Positions 55,515 through 64,000 of a stretch of DNA of 64,000 nt are shown piece by piece. A program made the translations under genes and the position numbers. The DNA is taken from positions 1 through 64,000 of the forward strand of contig NZ_JBEWZI010000007.1 in NCBI RefSeq assembly GCF_040566545.1, written 5' to 3'. The notes beneath the pieces are model-generated. The model made no database searches. It was not told where the DNA came from and worked only from the letters and a program-made list of their open reading frames with translations. Numbering within the stretch: position 1 is the first letter of the stretch; every line of letters begins with the position of its first letter. This stretch comes from Uliginosibacterium flavum (lineage in GTDB: Bacteria > Pseudomonadota > Gammaproteobacteria > Burkholderiales > Rhodocyclaceae).

Positions 55515-57425
55515 TTACTTGATGAAGTACCACTGCTGCATCATCGTCGGGCCCGGCGTCGGATAGGTCCAGCTCCAGGGCATTTTCTCGAACACATTGG
55601 CAAGGCGGTTGCTCTTGATCCCCACCGCCGGTGCCGGAGTCACCGTGCCAAGCACTTCGAGTTCATCGGCAGCAATCGCCAACAATTGTTTGAACAGTAC
55701 ATCGGCTTCGGCATCGGTCTTGGCGTCTTTCCACTGGTCATACAGTTCCAGACGCTTTTTCATGCTGGCTGGCGGCTCTTCGCCTTGCTTGCCACCACTG
55801 TCATACCAACGCACCCATGGCAGGCTCTGGCGTGACTCCTGCGCATGCACCGAGAGAAAGCCTCGCGGATTCTGAGTCGGGTCACGACCGCCAGCAAGAC
55901 TGTCCACGCTCAGATCGTAGTTGTTGTTATTCGCGCGGTCATAGTAAAGCGAGCGCTCGGAACTCTGAATTACCAGTTCCAGCCCCGCCTTGGCCCATTG
56001 CTTGCGAATAAGCTCCAGCGCCTCGATCTGATACGGCGAAGCAATACTGACAATCGCCCCCAGCGATACCCGCCCACCGGACGGGTACAAGCGATAGCCC
56101 TCCGCGTCACGCTTGCCGAGGCCGAGCTTGTCGAGTATTTCATTGGCCACTTTCAGATCTTGCGTGGTGTATTGCTTGGCAAGCTTTTCGTTGTAGAACT
56201 TGTTGACGCGCGCCGGCCCGATCTGCCAAGGCTCGCTCTGCCCCACGAAAACGATATCGTTGATCTCCTTACGATCCATTGCCAGGGACAGCGCCACGCG
56301 AAAATCCTTCGTGCGCATGAGGGGACGCAACTTGTCGTTTTTGGTCGATTGATTCATGAAGACCGCCAGCCCCGTAGCGTTGCTGTCAGCAAAACTCATG
56401 ACTTTGTAATTGCCTTTGCTCGCGTATTCAGAAAAGACAGGCCGGTTCTGAATGTTGTTGACGTGACGAACCTGGAAGTCGATCTGACCATTCATAATCG
56501 AAAGAACGATGGCTTCCGGCTCGGAAATGATCGGAAAATTTATCGCGTCGATATACGGCAACTGATTGCCTGCCGTATCCACCTGCCAGAAATACGGGTT
56601 GCGCTTCATGCTGACACGCGTCGCATTGCCATTGTAGGGATCGACCAAGACCCAAGCATCCAGGGTTGGCTTTTCGATATTCGACCATCGCGTCGACACT
56701 TCAATGTCGCCGCACTTCTGACGCATCAGCGCAGCCCAGTCATTCAACTTGGCCGCCTTGACCTGCTCATCCACCTTGGGGTTGTACTTGGGATGAAACT
56801 GCTGGCAATAGTGTTTGGGGTACATCACCGGATGCTGGCCAAGCGGCGTAGCCAGTTGATCGATAAAAGCACGATAGGCGCCGGAGAATTTCAGTTTTAC
56901 CGTGAAATCATCGATCTTCTCGGCCGTCAGGACCTTGCCATCATTAACGTAATGGGCTGGCGGTGAGGTAAAAAACTGCTTGTTGCCGAGCAGATCTTCC
57001 ACGGCAAACACCACGTCGTCCGCGCGGAAGGCCTGACCATCCGACCACTTCATGCCCCGGCGCAACTTGAAGGTGAACTCCTTGGCATCCGGGCTCAGCG
57101 TCCAGCTCTCGGCGACGTTCGGCTGCACAGCCGAAAAATCCATACTCCAGCGCACCAGGCCTTGCGGACTGAGCATGCGCAGAATGCCATTCATGTCGCC
57201 ATTGCCGCGCAGGGCGGTACGCACGGTGCCACCGTATATGCCAACGCGATCAACCGGCTTGATGACCTCGGGCTGATCCGGCAGGCGCTTCTCAACAGCA
57301 GGCAGTTTTCCCTCTTTAACCTGAGCGGCCAGTTGCGGCGCCTCGCTGAACGCCATAACCCCAGCGGACAGACTCATGACAACAACCATCACGCCGAGCT
57401 GGCGTGCCGTGCTTGCAACTCGCAT
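55515..57425 (-). CDS. ABC transporter substrate-binding protein, family 5 (peptide/oligopeptide type)
   Basis: About 636 residues from the ATG at 57425, with GAGGGGAACAGG before it. A signal peptide is visible (RVASTARQLGVMVVVMSLSAGVMA). The SBP_bac_5 signature is FTFKLRRGMKWSDGQAFRADDVVFAVEDL. It is longer than the usual 500-550 and resembles the larger YejA-type binders. No permease or ATPase genes are next to it, so the rest of the transporter is elsewhere. A terminator follows. The ligand is not predictable. Confidence 0.9.
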   Translation of the reverse strand: MRVASTARQLGVMVVVMSLSAGVMAFSEAPQLAAQVKEGKLPAVEKRLPDQPEVIKPVDRVGIYGGTVRTALRGNGDMNGILRMLSPQGLVRWSMDFSAVQPNVAESWTLSPDAKEFTFKLRRGMKWSDGQAFRADDVVFAVEDLLGNKQFFTSPPAHYVNDGKVLTAEKIDDFTVKLKFSGAYRAFIDQLATPLGQHPVMYPKHYCQQFHPKYNPKVDEQVKAAKLNDWAALMRQKCGDIEVSTRWSNIEKPTLDAWVLVDPYNGNATRVSMKRNPYFWQVDTAGNQLPYIDAINFPIISEPEAIVLSIMNGQIDFQVRHVNNIQNRPVFSEYASKGNYKVMSFADSNATGLAVFMNQSTKNDKLRPLMRTKDFRVALSLAMDRKEINDIVFVGQSEPWQIGPARVNKFYNEKLAKQYTTQDLKVANEILDKLGLGKRDAEGYRLYPSGGRVSLGAIVSIASPYQIEALELIRKQWAKAGLELVIQSSERSLYYDRANNNNYDLSVDSLAGGRDPTQNPRGFLSVHAQESRQSLPWVRWYDSGGKQGEEPPASMKKRLELYDQWKDAKTDAEADVLFKQLLAIAADELEVLGTVTPAPAVGIKSNRLANVFEKMPWSWTYPTPGPTMMQQWYFIK

Positions 57426-57538
57426 CCTGTTCCCCTCTATGACTGAGATTGGCTGTGAATCCTGCATCGCAGTGATGCAGACCGACGGCATGACAACACA
57501 ATTCAAGTTGTCAGACAATCCGCATTCAGCCAGAGAGA

Positions 57539-58711
57539 TCAGGCTCCCAGCGCGGCAGCCTCTCGGTAGTGGCGCTCCGCTTCGCTCTTGCGCTCCAGGC
57601 GATCCGCCAGACGGGCAAGTTCCAGATGAGCGGCACGCGATACCTGCTGCGACAAGGATGCTTCAAAGTAGCTTTGTGCTTTCCCCCACAATTGTGCGCG
57701 CAGACACAGTCGGCCCAGCGCGAGCAGCAGTCCGGAATCTTCCGGATGCGACTTCAGCCAGCCTTCGCCCACAGCGAGCTGCGAACGCAGATCGGTGCTC
57801 TTGCAACGACCATACAGGCTCGCCAGCTCAGGCTCCCAATCGGTTTTCAAAGCCTGTTCAATCGCCTCGACCGCCAGTTTTTCGTCGCCAGCGCCAATCA
57901 GGTAAGGCAGGCCGCGCAGGAGGAAGCCGGTATCCCGACGTTCACGCTCTGGGATCGTCTGCCACACGCGCTCCAATGCATCCAGATCACCCTCGGCATC
58001 GCGCAACTGCTCCACCTGGGCGCGGCGCAGCAAAGGTGCGGCCTGATCATCGGTCAATGCATCGTGCTTGCGCAGGGTCCGCGCCAGACGCGCCACCTCG
58101 GCCCAGCGTCCACGCCCCTGCTCGGTCTGCAGTGCCAGGCGCAGCACCGCCAGATGACGGTGACCACTGGCACGCAATACGTCCAGGTGCTGCGCGGCAT
58201 CATCGAAACGGCGGTCGGCCAGCGCCATTTCAGCCTCACTCATCAGCCGCGCAAAACGGATATCCCCATCGTACTCAGCCGCATGCGCCAGCCAGGCATC
58301 GCGCCGCTCGGTGTCGTGCATGGCATGTGCCGAGCGGGCGGCCAGCAATGCTGCCAGCCCCGGACGGGAGATCCCTTCATAAGCCTGAGTGGCGCTGCGA
58401 AAGGCTTGGCCATAACGGCCTTCATAAAAGAAACGCTCGGCTTCATGCATCGCGCGCTGTGCGACTTCGCGCCGGCGCCGCTGCCGATAGGCGCTCACCT
58501 CGCCCGGCATTTCCATGCCGCGCACGACCAAGCGCACCAGTTTGTAAGCAATCACGAAACCGCCCGCCAGCAACAGCACCAGCAAATTCATGGCGATCTG
58601 CACGCGATGCGGCCACCACACGACGAGCGCATACGCCTCGTTGTAACGTGCTGCCACCGAAAGGCCTACCGCCAGAGCACCCAAGCCCAGTAACCACAGA
58701 ATGATTTTCAT
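57539..58711 (-). CDS. hemY: HemY protein (porphyrin-operon membrane protein)
   Basis: About 390 residues from the ATG at 58711, seven bases after hemX. Two N-terminal transmembrane segments (IILWLLGLGALAVGLSVAA and IAMNLLVLLLAGGFVIAYKLV) precede a TPR-like helical domain that starts EAERFFYEGRYGQAFRSATQAYEG. It is the proteobacterial HemY of the hemCDXY cluster, whose role is not the protoporphyrinogen oxidase of Gram-positive HemY. The gene order supports the call. Confidence 0.9.
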   Translation of the reverse strand: MKIILWLLGLGALAVGLSVAARYNEAYALVVWWPHRVQIAMNLLVLLLAGGFVIAYKLVRLVVRGMEMPGEVSAYRQRRRREVAQRAMHEAERFFYEGRYGQAFRSATQAYEGISRPGLAALLAARSAHAMHDTERRDAWLAHAAEYDGDIRFARLMSEAEMALADRRFDDAAQHLDVLRASGHRHLAVLRLALQTEQGRGRWAEVARLARTLRKHDALTDDQAAPLLRRAQVEQLRDAEGDLDALERVWQTIPERERRDTGFLLRGLPYLIGAGDEKLAVEAIEQALKTDWEPELASLYGRCKSTDLRSQLAVGEGWLKSHPEDSGLLLALGRLCLRAQLWGKAQSYFEASLSQQVSRAAHLELARLADRLERKSEAERHYREAAALGA

Positions 58712-58718
58712 GGTCGCC

Positions 58719-59804
58719 TCAACGCTTGCCGCCGAGCTTGAAGCCACGCAATGCTGCTTGCGTCGCCTCCAGACTGGGCAGGTTCATGCTCAGGCGGGCA
58801 CGTTCGATCTGCGCCAGTTCCGCCAGCGTATCGGCCACCGGCTTGGCTTGGGCATCGAAATAGCGCTGCAGCCATTCGCGCGACTGGCGAATATCCTCGG
58901 CGAACAATTTGCCTTCACGTTGCATCAAGGCCAACCGAGCCGAGAGCAGGCGCAAACGCAGATTCTGGCGCAAATACGCCGCCTGGCCGGGCGCCAGCAG
59001 CACCGCATCCGGCTGGTCGAGACGCTCGATACGGATCAGCTGGCGGAACTCACCCCACAGATCCTGCGCCAGACTCATAACGAAGCCCGGCGAAGGCTTT
59101 GCGGGTTCAGCCGCGGCGGGCGCGGACGCATTTGCCGGTTTCGCGGCTTTCGCAGCAGCCGGCTTGGCGGCCAACGCCGGGCTGTGCTCAAACCCCAAGG
59201 GCAGGCTGTCGATCCGCCCCATGATGGTTTCCAGTTGCAGCGCCACGCTGGCGACATCGGAAACCGGCAGCGACTTGAGGCGTTCCATGTCTGCGGCGAT
59301 CAGCTTGCGCAAGGGCAGGAAACGGCCTTGGTCCAGCAGCGCGAGGCGATTGTCGGCGCTCTGCAGGGCCGCCAGTGCGGCGGGTACGTTACCGGCCAGC
59401 TGCAGTTGCTGCGCGGCGATATTCACAGCTTGTTCAATCTCGGCCACCGCCCGCTCATCGCGCGCCCGCGAGAATTCGGCATACAAAGCCTCCAGCGCAG
59501 CGGACTGGCCTTGCGCCTCTTCCAGCCTGGCGTCCACGCCGCCCATCTTGGTCTGCAGGGCATCGATATTTTCCTGCCCCTGTTTGGCCAGCGTCCGCGC
59601 TTCCTGAGCGGCTTTATCGCCCTCACCCAGACGTCGGCTCATCTCGGCTTGAACGTTGCGCAATTCCTGGCGGGTGTCGTAGGTCTGCCAGGCCAGCACG
59701 GCGACGATGGCAATCGCGGCAGAAGTAAAAATGCGGTTCCAGCGGGGTCCGGTGCGATGCACGGGCGCCGGCGCGGCAGGTGGTGTGAGGGCTTGATTTT
59801 CCAT
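58719..59804 (-). CDS. hemX: HemX protein
   Basis: A 361-residue protein from the ATG at 59804. One transmembrane helix near residues 27-45 (IFTSAAIAIVAVLAWQTY) is followed by a coiled-coil-rich periplasmic region. The C-terminal domain carries LLAPGQAAYLRQNLRLRLLSARLALMQREGKLF. Such proteins are often named uroporphyrinogen-III methyltransferase, but the SAM-methylase motifs are absent. It lies between hemD and hemY; a 157-base gap follows hemD. Confidence 0.9.
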   Translation of the reverse strand: MENQALTPPAAPAPVHRTGPRWNRIFTSAAIAIVAVLAWQTYDTRQELRNVQAEMSRRLGEGDKAAQEARTLAKQGQENIDALQTKMGGVDARLEEAQGQSAALEALYAEFSRARDERAVAEIEQAVNIAAQQLQLAGNVPAALAALQSADNRLALLDQGRFLPLRKLIAADMERLKSLPVSDVASVALQLETIMGRIDSLPLGFEHSPALAAKPAAAKAAKPANASAPAAAEPAKPSPGFVMSLAQDLWGEFRQLIRIERLDQPDAVLLAPGQAAYLRQNLRLRLLSARLALMQREGKLFAEDIRQSREWLQRYFDAQAKPVADTLAELAQIERARLSMNLPSLEATQAALRGFKLGGKR

Positions 59805-59961
59805 GGCCGAAGTTTAACCGATCAATCAGGGCCTGAAACAGGGCATTTGCATGCGTGACGCGCTCACAAGCGGCAGCGGCCCGAAGAACCGCTTACGGCG
59901 GGGCTCCGCAGCACACCTGCCGCAAGAGGCAGGCGCATCGCGCATCTTCAAGGCACGACCG

Positions 59962-60720
59962 CTACAAACCCAGACCTGATGCAATCCCCGTCGCAATCCC
60001 CACATCCCCCGCCTCAGTCAGGATCGGAGCGGGCGCACCCGCCGCCTGCAGCGCCGCGCAGATGCGCGGATGCGGCGCAAAGCAGGGCAAGACACGCAGC
60101 ATTTCGCGGCCGGTCTCGCCGCTAATTTCCAGAAAGAAACGCAGGCCTTCGCTGGCCGAGAACACCAGCGCGGCCAGCTCGCCACGCGCAAAACGCGCCA
60201 GCAGCGGGGCCGGGTCGAGTGGCGCACAGACGCGTCGATAACAGCTGACTTGCTCCACCATCGCGCCACGCTCGCGCAGTGTATCCGCCAGCAAGTCACG
60301 CCCGCCCTCGCCACGCAGCAGCAGCACGCGTTTGCCCGCCACGGCTGCGCTAGAAAACTCCGGCAGCGCCAACACCGCCTCGCTGTCAAAGCCGCTCTGG
60401 GGGCTGATCACAGAGGCATAGCCTTGCTGAGCCAATGCCCGCGCGCTTGCCGGACCGACCGTGGCTACACGCAAGGCGGAGGGCCACTCTTCAGGGAGGC
60501 GGATTTTAAATGCCTGCTCGACGGCATTCGGTGAAACGAAGAAGGCCAGATCGAAATCGGCCAGATCCAGCGCGCGCAGCGGCGCCGGATCGGCCGCCTC
60601 AATCGCGATGACGGGGAAATTCAGCACCTCGGCACCGAGCGCCTGCAACTCGCGCGCCAGACCCTCGGCCTGCCCGGCGGGCCGCGTCATGACGATGCAG
60701 CGCCCGGCCAGCGGAAGCAT
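59962..60720 (-). CDS. hemD: Uroporphyrinogen-III synthase
   Basis: About 252 residues from the ATG at 60720, overlapping the hemC stop by one base (TGATG); the longer frame to 60834 lies inside hemC. It begins MLPLAGRCIVMTRPAGQAEGL and has FFVSPNAVEQAF, RVATVGPASARALAQQGYASV and RVLLLRGEGGRDLL, the loosely conserved motifs of the family. It closes hydroxymethylbilane to uroporphyrinogen III. Its tight overlap with hemC implies coupling. Confidence 0.92.
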   Translation of the reverse strand: MLPLAGRCIVMTRPAGQAEGLARELQALGAEVLNFPVIAIEAADPAPLRALDLADFDLAFFVSPNAVEQAFKIRLPEEWPSALRVATVGPASARALAQQGYASVISPQSGFDSEAVLALPEFSSAAVAGKRVLLLRGEGGRDLLADTLRERGAMVEQVSCYRRVCAPLDPAPLLARFARGELAALVFSASEGLRFFLEISGETGREMLRVLPCFAPHPRICAALQAAGAPAPILTEAGDVGIATGIASGLGL

Positions 60721-61679
60721 CAGAGTTCCCGCAACGCTGCAAGAATCGCCGCCGCGCCTTGCGCCAGCAGGTCCGCCGCCAGCCTTTGCCCCAGCGCTTC
60801 GGCCTCCGCCGCAGCCGCCTGCCCGGCGCTGCACACGATGGTCGCCCCATCCGGGCTGGCCACAAAGGCGCGCATGCTCAAACTGCCATCGGCCTGCGGC
60901 TCGCAGAAGGCGCCAATCGGCACATCGCAGCCACCCTGCAAGGCATGCGTCAGCGCGCGCTCGGCGGTCACGCAGGCGGTCGTGACCGGATCAATCAGCG
61001 GCGCCAGCCAGGCCGCCACTTCGGGCCGGTCGATACAGGCTTCGATGCCCAGCGCGCCCTGCCCGGCGGCCGGCAGGCTATCCTCGGCCGACAACTCGCA
61101 GCGAATCCGCGATGCCAGACCGAGGCGCTTGAGGCCCGCGGCGGCGAGGATGATCGCGTCGTACTGACCTTCGTCGAGCTTCTTCAGGCGCGTATCCAGA
61201 TTGCCGCGCAAGGGCAGCACGCCCAGATAGGGGTGCAGGGCATGGAGCTGGGCTTCGCGGCGCAGGCTGGAGGTGCCGACCACGGTGCCCGGTGGCATGT
61301 CGGCCAGGCTTTCGTAGCGGTTCGAGACGAAGGCATCCAGCGGCGTTTCGCGCGCCAGCGTGGCGATCAGCGCAAAGCCCTCGGGCATCTGCGCGGGCAC
61401 ATCCTTCATCGAATGCACCGCGATGTCGGCGCGACCATCGGCCAAGGCCTGTTCCAGCTCCTTGACGAAAAGCCCCTTGCCACCGACCTTGGACAGCGAA
61501 CGGTCGAGAATCTGGTCGCCGCGCGTGGTCATGCCCAACAGCTCGACCTGACAGCCCGACCAGGTCGCCTCAAGGCGCGCCTTGACGTGCTCGGCCTGCC
61601 ACAGGGCCAGGCGGCTCTCGCGGGTAGCGATGACAATGCGGGAAGGGGCTTGCAGCGGGGCTTGGCTGGATGTCGGCAT
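60720..61679 (-). CDS. hemC: Porphobilinogen deaminase (hydroxymethylbilane synthase)
   Basis: A 319-residue protein from the ATG at 61679. Key segments are IATRESRLALWQAEHVK, GGKGLFVKELEQALADGRADIAVHSMKDVP, GTSSLRREAQL and the dipyrromethane-cofactor Cys (C251) in LQGGCDVPIGAF. It polymerises four porphobilinogens into hydroxymethylbilane. It is the first gene of the hemCDXY cluster and is divergent from ppc. Confidence 0.96.
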   Translation of the reverse strand: MPTSSQAPLQAPSRIVIATRESRLALWQAEHVKARLEATWSGCQVELLGMTTRGDQILDRSLSKVGGKGLFVKELEQALADGRADIAVHSMKDVPAQMPEGFALIATLARETPLDAFVSNRYESLADMPPGTVVGTSSLRREAQLHALHPYLGVLPLRGNLDTRLKKLDEGQYDAIILAAAGLKRLGLASRIRCELSAEDSLPAAGQGALGIEACIDRPEVAAWLAPLIDPVTTACVTAERALTHALQGGCDVPIGAFCEPQADGSLSMRAFVASPDGATIVCSAGQAAAAEAEALGQRLAADLLAQGAAAILAALREL

Positions 61680-61813
61680 TCTGCGTGGGTAGCCGGCGGA
61701 ACGGCTCTTGCTTATTAAACACGAGCAAGGATGTTAGCACGGCCGCCCGGACGGCCCGCCGGGCTGATATATTCCCGGCTTACCCAAAAAACCAGACAGC
61801 CCCGAGAGCCCGT
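61680..61813. promoter_or_regulatory. Divergent promoter region of hemC and ppc
   Basis: About 130 bases between two divergent genes, so both promoters must lie here unless they start upstream. A TATATT near 61767 is a candidate -10 for ppc; no clear -35 is visible. Confidence 0.35.
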
Positions 61814-64000
61814 ATGAACAGCCAAAACTTCCCGAGCGATCAAGACAAAGACACGCCGCTGCGCGACGATACCCGCATGCTCGGCCGCATCCTCGGCAAC
61901 ACCGTGCGCCAGCAGGAGGGTGCCGAAGTTTTCGACCTGATCGAACGCATCCGCCAGACTTCAGTCCGCTTTCACCGCGACGATGATCTGGAGGCGCGTC
62001 ATGAACTGGAAGGCATGCTCAAGGAGCTGGCGCGCGAAAACACCCTGAACGTGGTCCGCGCCTTCAGCTACTTCTCGCAGCTCTCGAACATCGCGGAGGA
62101 CGAACACCACGTTCGCCGCTCGCGTGCCCACCTGCGGGCCGGCTCTGCACCACGCGAAGGCAGCATGGCCCACGCGCTGAATCTGGCAGCCCACGCCGGC
62201 ATCAGCGAAGCGCAGCTCAAAGCCTTCTTCGACACCGCGATGATCCGCCCGGTGCTGACCGCCCACCCGACCGAAGTGCAGCGCAAGAGCATCCTCACCT
62301 GCCAGCTGCGCATCGCCCAGTTGCTGGACGAACGCGACCGCGTGCAGCTCACCCCCGAAGAACAGGACGACAACGAAGAGGCGATCAGCCGCGAAATCCT
62401 GCTGCTGTGGGAAACACGCATGCTGCGTCTGACCAAGCTGTCGGTCATCGACGAAGTGGCCAACGGCCTGTCCTTCTACGACTACACCTTCCTGCGCGAA
62501 CTGCCGCGTCTCTACGGCCGCCTGGAAGACATGCTCAGCGTGCGCAGCACCTCGGGCGAACACATTGACCTGCCCAGCTTCCTGCGCATGGGTAGCTGGA
62601 TCGGCGGCGACCGTGACGGCAACCCCTTCGTCACCGCCGACATCCTGCGTCAGGCGCTCAAGATGCAGGCGCAGACCCTGTTCAACTTCTATCTGGACGA
62701 CATCTCGCGCCTGGCCAGCCGCCTCTCGCTGTCCAGCGGCCTGGTCGCCGTGAGTCCGGCGCTGCAGGCCTTGGCCGACAGCTCCCCGCATCGCAGCGCG
62801 CACACCGAAGACGAGCCTTACCGACGCGCCCTGCGCGGCGTGTATGCCCGCCTGTGGGCCACGGCACTGCATTTCGGCCTGCAACCGACCGGGCGCAATC
62901 CCGGCGTTGCTGCCGACGTTTACCCCGGCGCCGAAGCCTTCCGTGCCGATCTGGACGTCATCCACGATTCGCTGCTGCAATACACCTCGCCCGCTCTGGC
63001 CCACGGCAAATTGCGCGAAATTCAGCGCGCCGCCCACGTCTTCGGCTTCCATCTGGCCAGCATCGACGTACGTCAGAACTCCGACGTCCATGAACGCACC
63101 GTCGCCGAGCTGCTCGAAGCCGTGCACCCCGGCACAGCCTATCTGGCTCAGGACGAAGAAGGCCGCATCGCCATCCTGCTGCAGGAGCTGGCCACGCCAC
63201 GGCCGCTGGCGTCGCCCTGTGTGAGCTACTCGGAAGAAACCAGCGGCGAGCTGGCCATCTTCCGCGCCATCGCCGAAGCCCAACGCACCTACGGCAAATG
63301 CTGCGTACAGAACGCCATCATCTCCAAGACCGATGGCGTCTCCGACATGCTGGAACTGGCCGTACTGCTGAAGGAAGTCGGCCTGCTGCGCCCGCACGAG
63401 GCGGCGCTCGACATCAACATCATCCCGCTGTTCGAAACCATCGGCGATTTGCAGAACGCCGCCGGCATCATGGATCGCATCTTCAGCATCCCGGCCTTCC
63501 GCGCCTGGGTCAGCTCGCGTGACGAAGCGCAGGAATGCATGCTCGGCTATTCGGATTCGAACAAGGACGGCGGCTTCCTCACCTCCGGCTGGGAACTCTA
63601 CAAGGCTGAAATCCAGCTGATTGGCGTGTTCAAGAAACACGGCGTGCGTCTGCGCCTGTTCCACGGCCGCGGCGGTTCGGTCGGTCGTGGTGGTGGCCCC
63701 AGCTATCAGGCCATCCTCGCCCAGCCGGGCGGCGCCGTACAGGGCCAGATCCGTCTGACCGAGCAGGGCGAAGTCATCGCCTCCAAGTACTCCAATCCGG
63801 AAGTGGGTCGGCGCAATCTCGAAGTGCTCGCCGCTGCCACGCTGGAAGCCACGCTGCTGGCGCACCCGGAGGCCGCGCCGCGCCCCGAGTATCTGGAGAC
63901 CATGGACGAGCTCTCGGACTTTGCCTTCAAGGCCTACCGCAATCTCGTGTATGAAACCCCGGGCTTCGAAACCTATTTCTGGGAATCTACCGTGATCTCG
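61814..64000 (+). CDS. ppc: Phosphoenolpyruvate carboxylase, N-terminal 729 codons (cut by window edge)
   Basis: The frame opens at the ATG at 61814 and has no stop before the window edge. PEPC motifs are VLTAHPTEVQRKS (catalytic H151), SWIGGDRDGNPFVTADIL, and the catalytic loop FHGRGGSVGRGGGPSY. The enzyme carboxylates phosphoenolpyruvate to oxaloacetate. The C-terminal ~200 residues are outside. A 634-codon minus-strand frame across it (61961-63865) is an antisense shadow. Confidence 0.95.
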   Translation, partial: MNSQNFPSDQDKDTPLRDDTRMLGRILGNTVRQQEGAEVFDLIERIRQTSVRFHRDDDLEARHELEGMLKELARENTLNVVRAFSYFSQLSNIAEDEHHVRRSRAHLRAGSAPREGSMAHALNLAAHAGISEAQLKAFFDTAMIRPVLTAHPTEVQRKSILTCQLRIAQLLDERDRVQLTPEEQDDNEEAISREILLLWETRMLRLTKLSVIDEVANGLSFYDYTFLRELPRLYGRLEDMLSVRSTSGEHIDLPSFLRMGSWIGGDRDGNPFVTADILRQALKMQAQTLFNFYLDDISRLASRLSLSSGLVAVSPALQALADSSPHRSAHTEDEPYRRALRGVYARLWATALHFGLQPTGRNPGVAADVYPGAEAFRADLDVIHDSLLQYTSPALAHGKLREIQRAAHVFGFHLASIDVRQNSDVHERTVAELLEAVHPGTAYLAQDEEGRIAILLQELATPRPLASPCVSYSEETSGELAIFRAIAEAQRTYGKCCVQNAIISKTDGVSDMLELAVLLKEVGLLRPHEAALDINIIPLFETIGDLQNAAGIMDRIFSIPAFRAWVSSRDEAQECMLGYSDSNKDGGFLTSGWELYKAEIQLIGVFKKHGVRLRLFHGRGGSVGRGGGPSYQAILAQPGGAVQGQIRLTEQGEVIASKYSNPEVGRRNLEVLAAATLEATLLAHPEAAPRPEYLETMDELSDFAFKAYRNLVYETPGFETYFWESTVIS

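Noticed and set aside
55845..56966. 373-codon plus-strand open frame
   Set aside because: Antisense to the solute-binding protein gene with its SBP_bac_5 signature; no family motif of its own.
61961..63865. 634-codon minus-strand open frame
   Set aside because: It is fully antisense to ppc, whose protein has all family motifs; the frame's composition (Gly/Ala/Val/Gln-rich) is that of a G+C-rich shadow.

Overview
The window looks like a chromosomal segment of a Betaproteobacterium, most likely Rhodocyclales-like. Taxon placement is inference from the housekeeping genes (gltBD, hemCDXY, corC-ybeY, cytochrome c5, the large FAD/Fe-S oxidoreductase) and their high G+C; no rRNA is present. It has two halves. 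Bases 1-35,337 are one minus-strand polysaccharide operon. Bases 35,591-64,000 are ordinary housekeeping genes on both strands.

The polysaccharide operon runs right to left from manC (35,337) to a truncated ugd at base 1: 27 genes, mostly joined by ATGA/GTGA/TGATG overlaps or gaps of a few bases. In order of transcription: manC/algA (GDP-mannose), ABC export permease and ATPase (Wzm/Wzt or KpsM/KpsT type), a CapK/PaaK-like adenylate-forming protein, a CE4 deacetylase-like protein, wecB (UDP-ManNAc), two GT4 proteins, a PurF-like phosphoribosyltransferase with a HAD phosphatase, a GT4, an RmlD-like reductase, a GT4, a DUF4214-like/sulfotransferase protein, a methyltransferase, and three very large glycosyltransferases (GT4 plus a triplicated 129-residue module; three GT4 modules in one chain; GT4-GT4-GT2-GT4 in one chain). 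Then come a second methyltransferase, a GtrB-like GT2, GtrA, a GNAT acyltransferase, a PIG-L deacetylase, a 3-hydroxyacyl-CoA dehydrogenase, a GT-C-like membrane protein, gmd, rmd and ugd. Together they suggest an ABC-exported O-antigen or capsule that contains D-rhamnose (ManC, Gmd, Rmd), probably ribofuranose made from PRPP (PRTase plus HAD phosphatase), and probably sulfate, methyl and N-acyl decorations. About 2.4-9.7 kb is visibly more A+T-rich than the rest, which hints at separate acquisition.

The housekeeping half contains cutA-dsbD-small membrane protein (+), ridA (+), a 1,306-residue FAD/Fe-S oxidoreductase (+) and pdxH (+). Two paralogous zinc-ribbon tail-anchored proteins (-) and gltBD (-) follow, then tRNA-Arg(CCG) (-), cytochrome c5 (+), grxD (-), corC-ybeY (-), a family-5 solute-binding protein (-), hemC-hemD-hemX-hemY (-) and a divergent ppc (+) that runs off the right edge.

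The signals most worth following are the PRTase/HAD ribofuranosylation pair and four poly-G tracts of 8-9 bases confined to the polysaccharide operon (possible contingency loci). Also notable are the giant multi-module glycosyltransferases with recent internal duplications, and the paralogous zinc-ribbon proteins built from a duplicated ~70-residue domain that I do not recognise by name.
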